Positions 5,445 through 5,491 of a stretch of DNA of 5,491 bases are shown here, in pieces. The position numbers and the translations under genes are program-made. The first letter of the stretch is position 1, and every line of letters starts with the position of its first letter. The stretch covers positions 1 through 5,491 of the forward strand of contig JAENWE010000408.1 in NCBI GenBank assembly GCA_016650185.1. Reading direction: 5' to 3'. This DNA is from Vicinamibacteria bacterium (lineage in GTDB: Bacteria; Acidobacteriota; Vicinamibacteria; Fen-336; JAGNNV01). The notes beneath the pieces are model-generated. The model saw nothing but the letters and a program-made list of their open reading frames with translations. It ran no database searches and was not told the DNA's origin.

Positions 5445-5491
5445 GGGGGTCAGGTTATCAATCCTGGGGAGCGGGCGTCGCAGCGATGGGC

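Overview
The window is about 62% GC and carries five intact protein genes, one short gene remnant and a repeat-rich spacer. All the intact genes are housekeeping or metabolic types. I saw no tRNA, rRNA, transposase, phage gene or CRISPR array. High GC, weak Shine-Dalgarno sites on several genes and the mix of families suggest a GC-rich Gram-negative-type bacterium (Myxococcota, Acidobacteriota, Binatota or similar). That placement is a guess from style, not a phylogenetic result.

Left part, plus strand (106-2231): a compact run that is probably one operon. It holds a nitrilase-superfamily amidohydrolase of the Nit1 (deaminated-glutathione amidase-like) type. Next comes a 35-codon ORF that looks like the joined two ends of an AhpD/carboxymuconolactone-decarboxylase-like peroxidase. 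Last is an FMN-dependent alpha-hydroxy-acid oxidase/dehydrogenase. Gaps are 15 and 8 nt. A plausible theme is metabolite repair and oxidation of 2-hydroxy acids, with the peroxide-related partner now reduced to a stub.

Middle part, minus strand (2256-4238): hemW, a radical SAM heme chaperone, followed 105 nt downstream by an FkbM-type methyltransferase whose N-terminus reads as a Sec signal peptide. The methyltransferase gene converges on the hydroxy-acid oxidase gene with only 24 nt between stop codons.

Right part: 4239-4652 has no credible gene. It is a mosaic of short degenerate repeats and inverted repeats built around a CTCGCAATGACGG-like unit and a GGACGGAGTCCGT unit, with a 17-bp-arm hairpin in the middle. 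The repeat material appears to reach into the stop codon of the flanking DnaC-like gene and perhaps to the start codon of hemW. Beyond it (4653-5444, minus) lies a DnaC/DnaI-type AAA+ helicase-loader-like ATPase with an N-terminal cysteine cluster.

The most noteworthy items are the exported FkbM methyltransferase, the internally deleted peroxidase remnant, and the repeat island with its encroachment on neighbouring genes. I did not find evidence for a wholly new multi-gene system.
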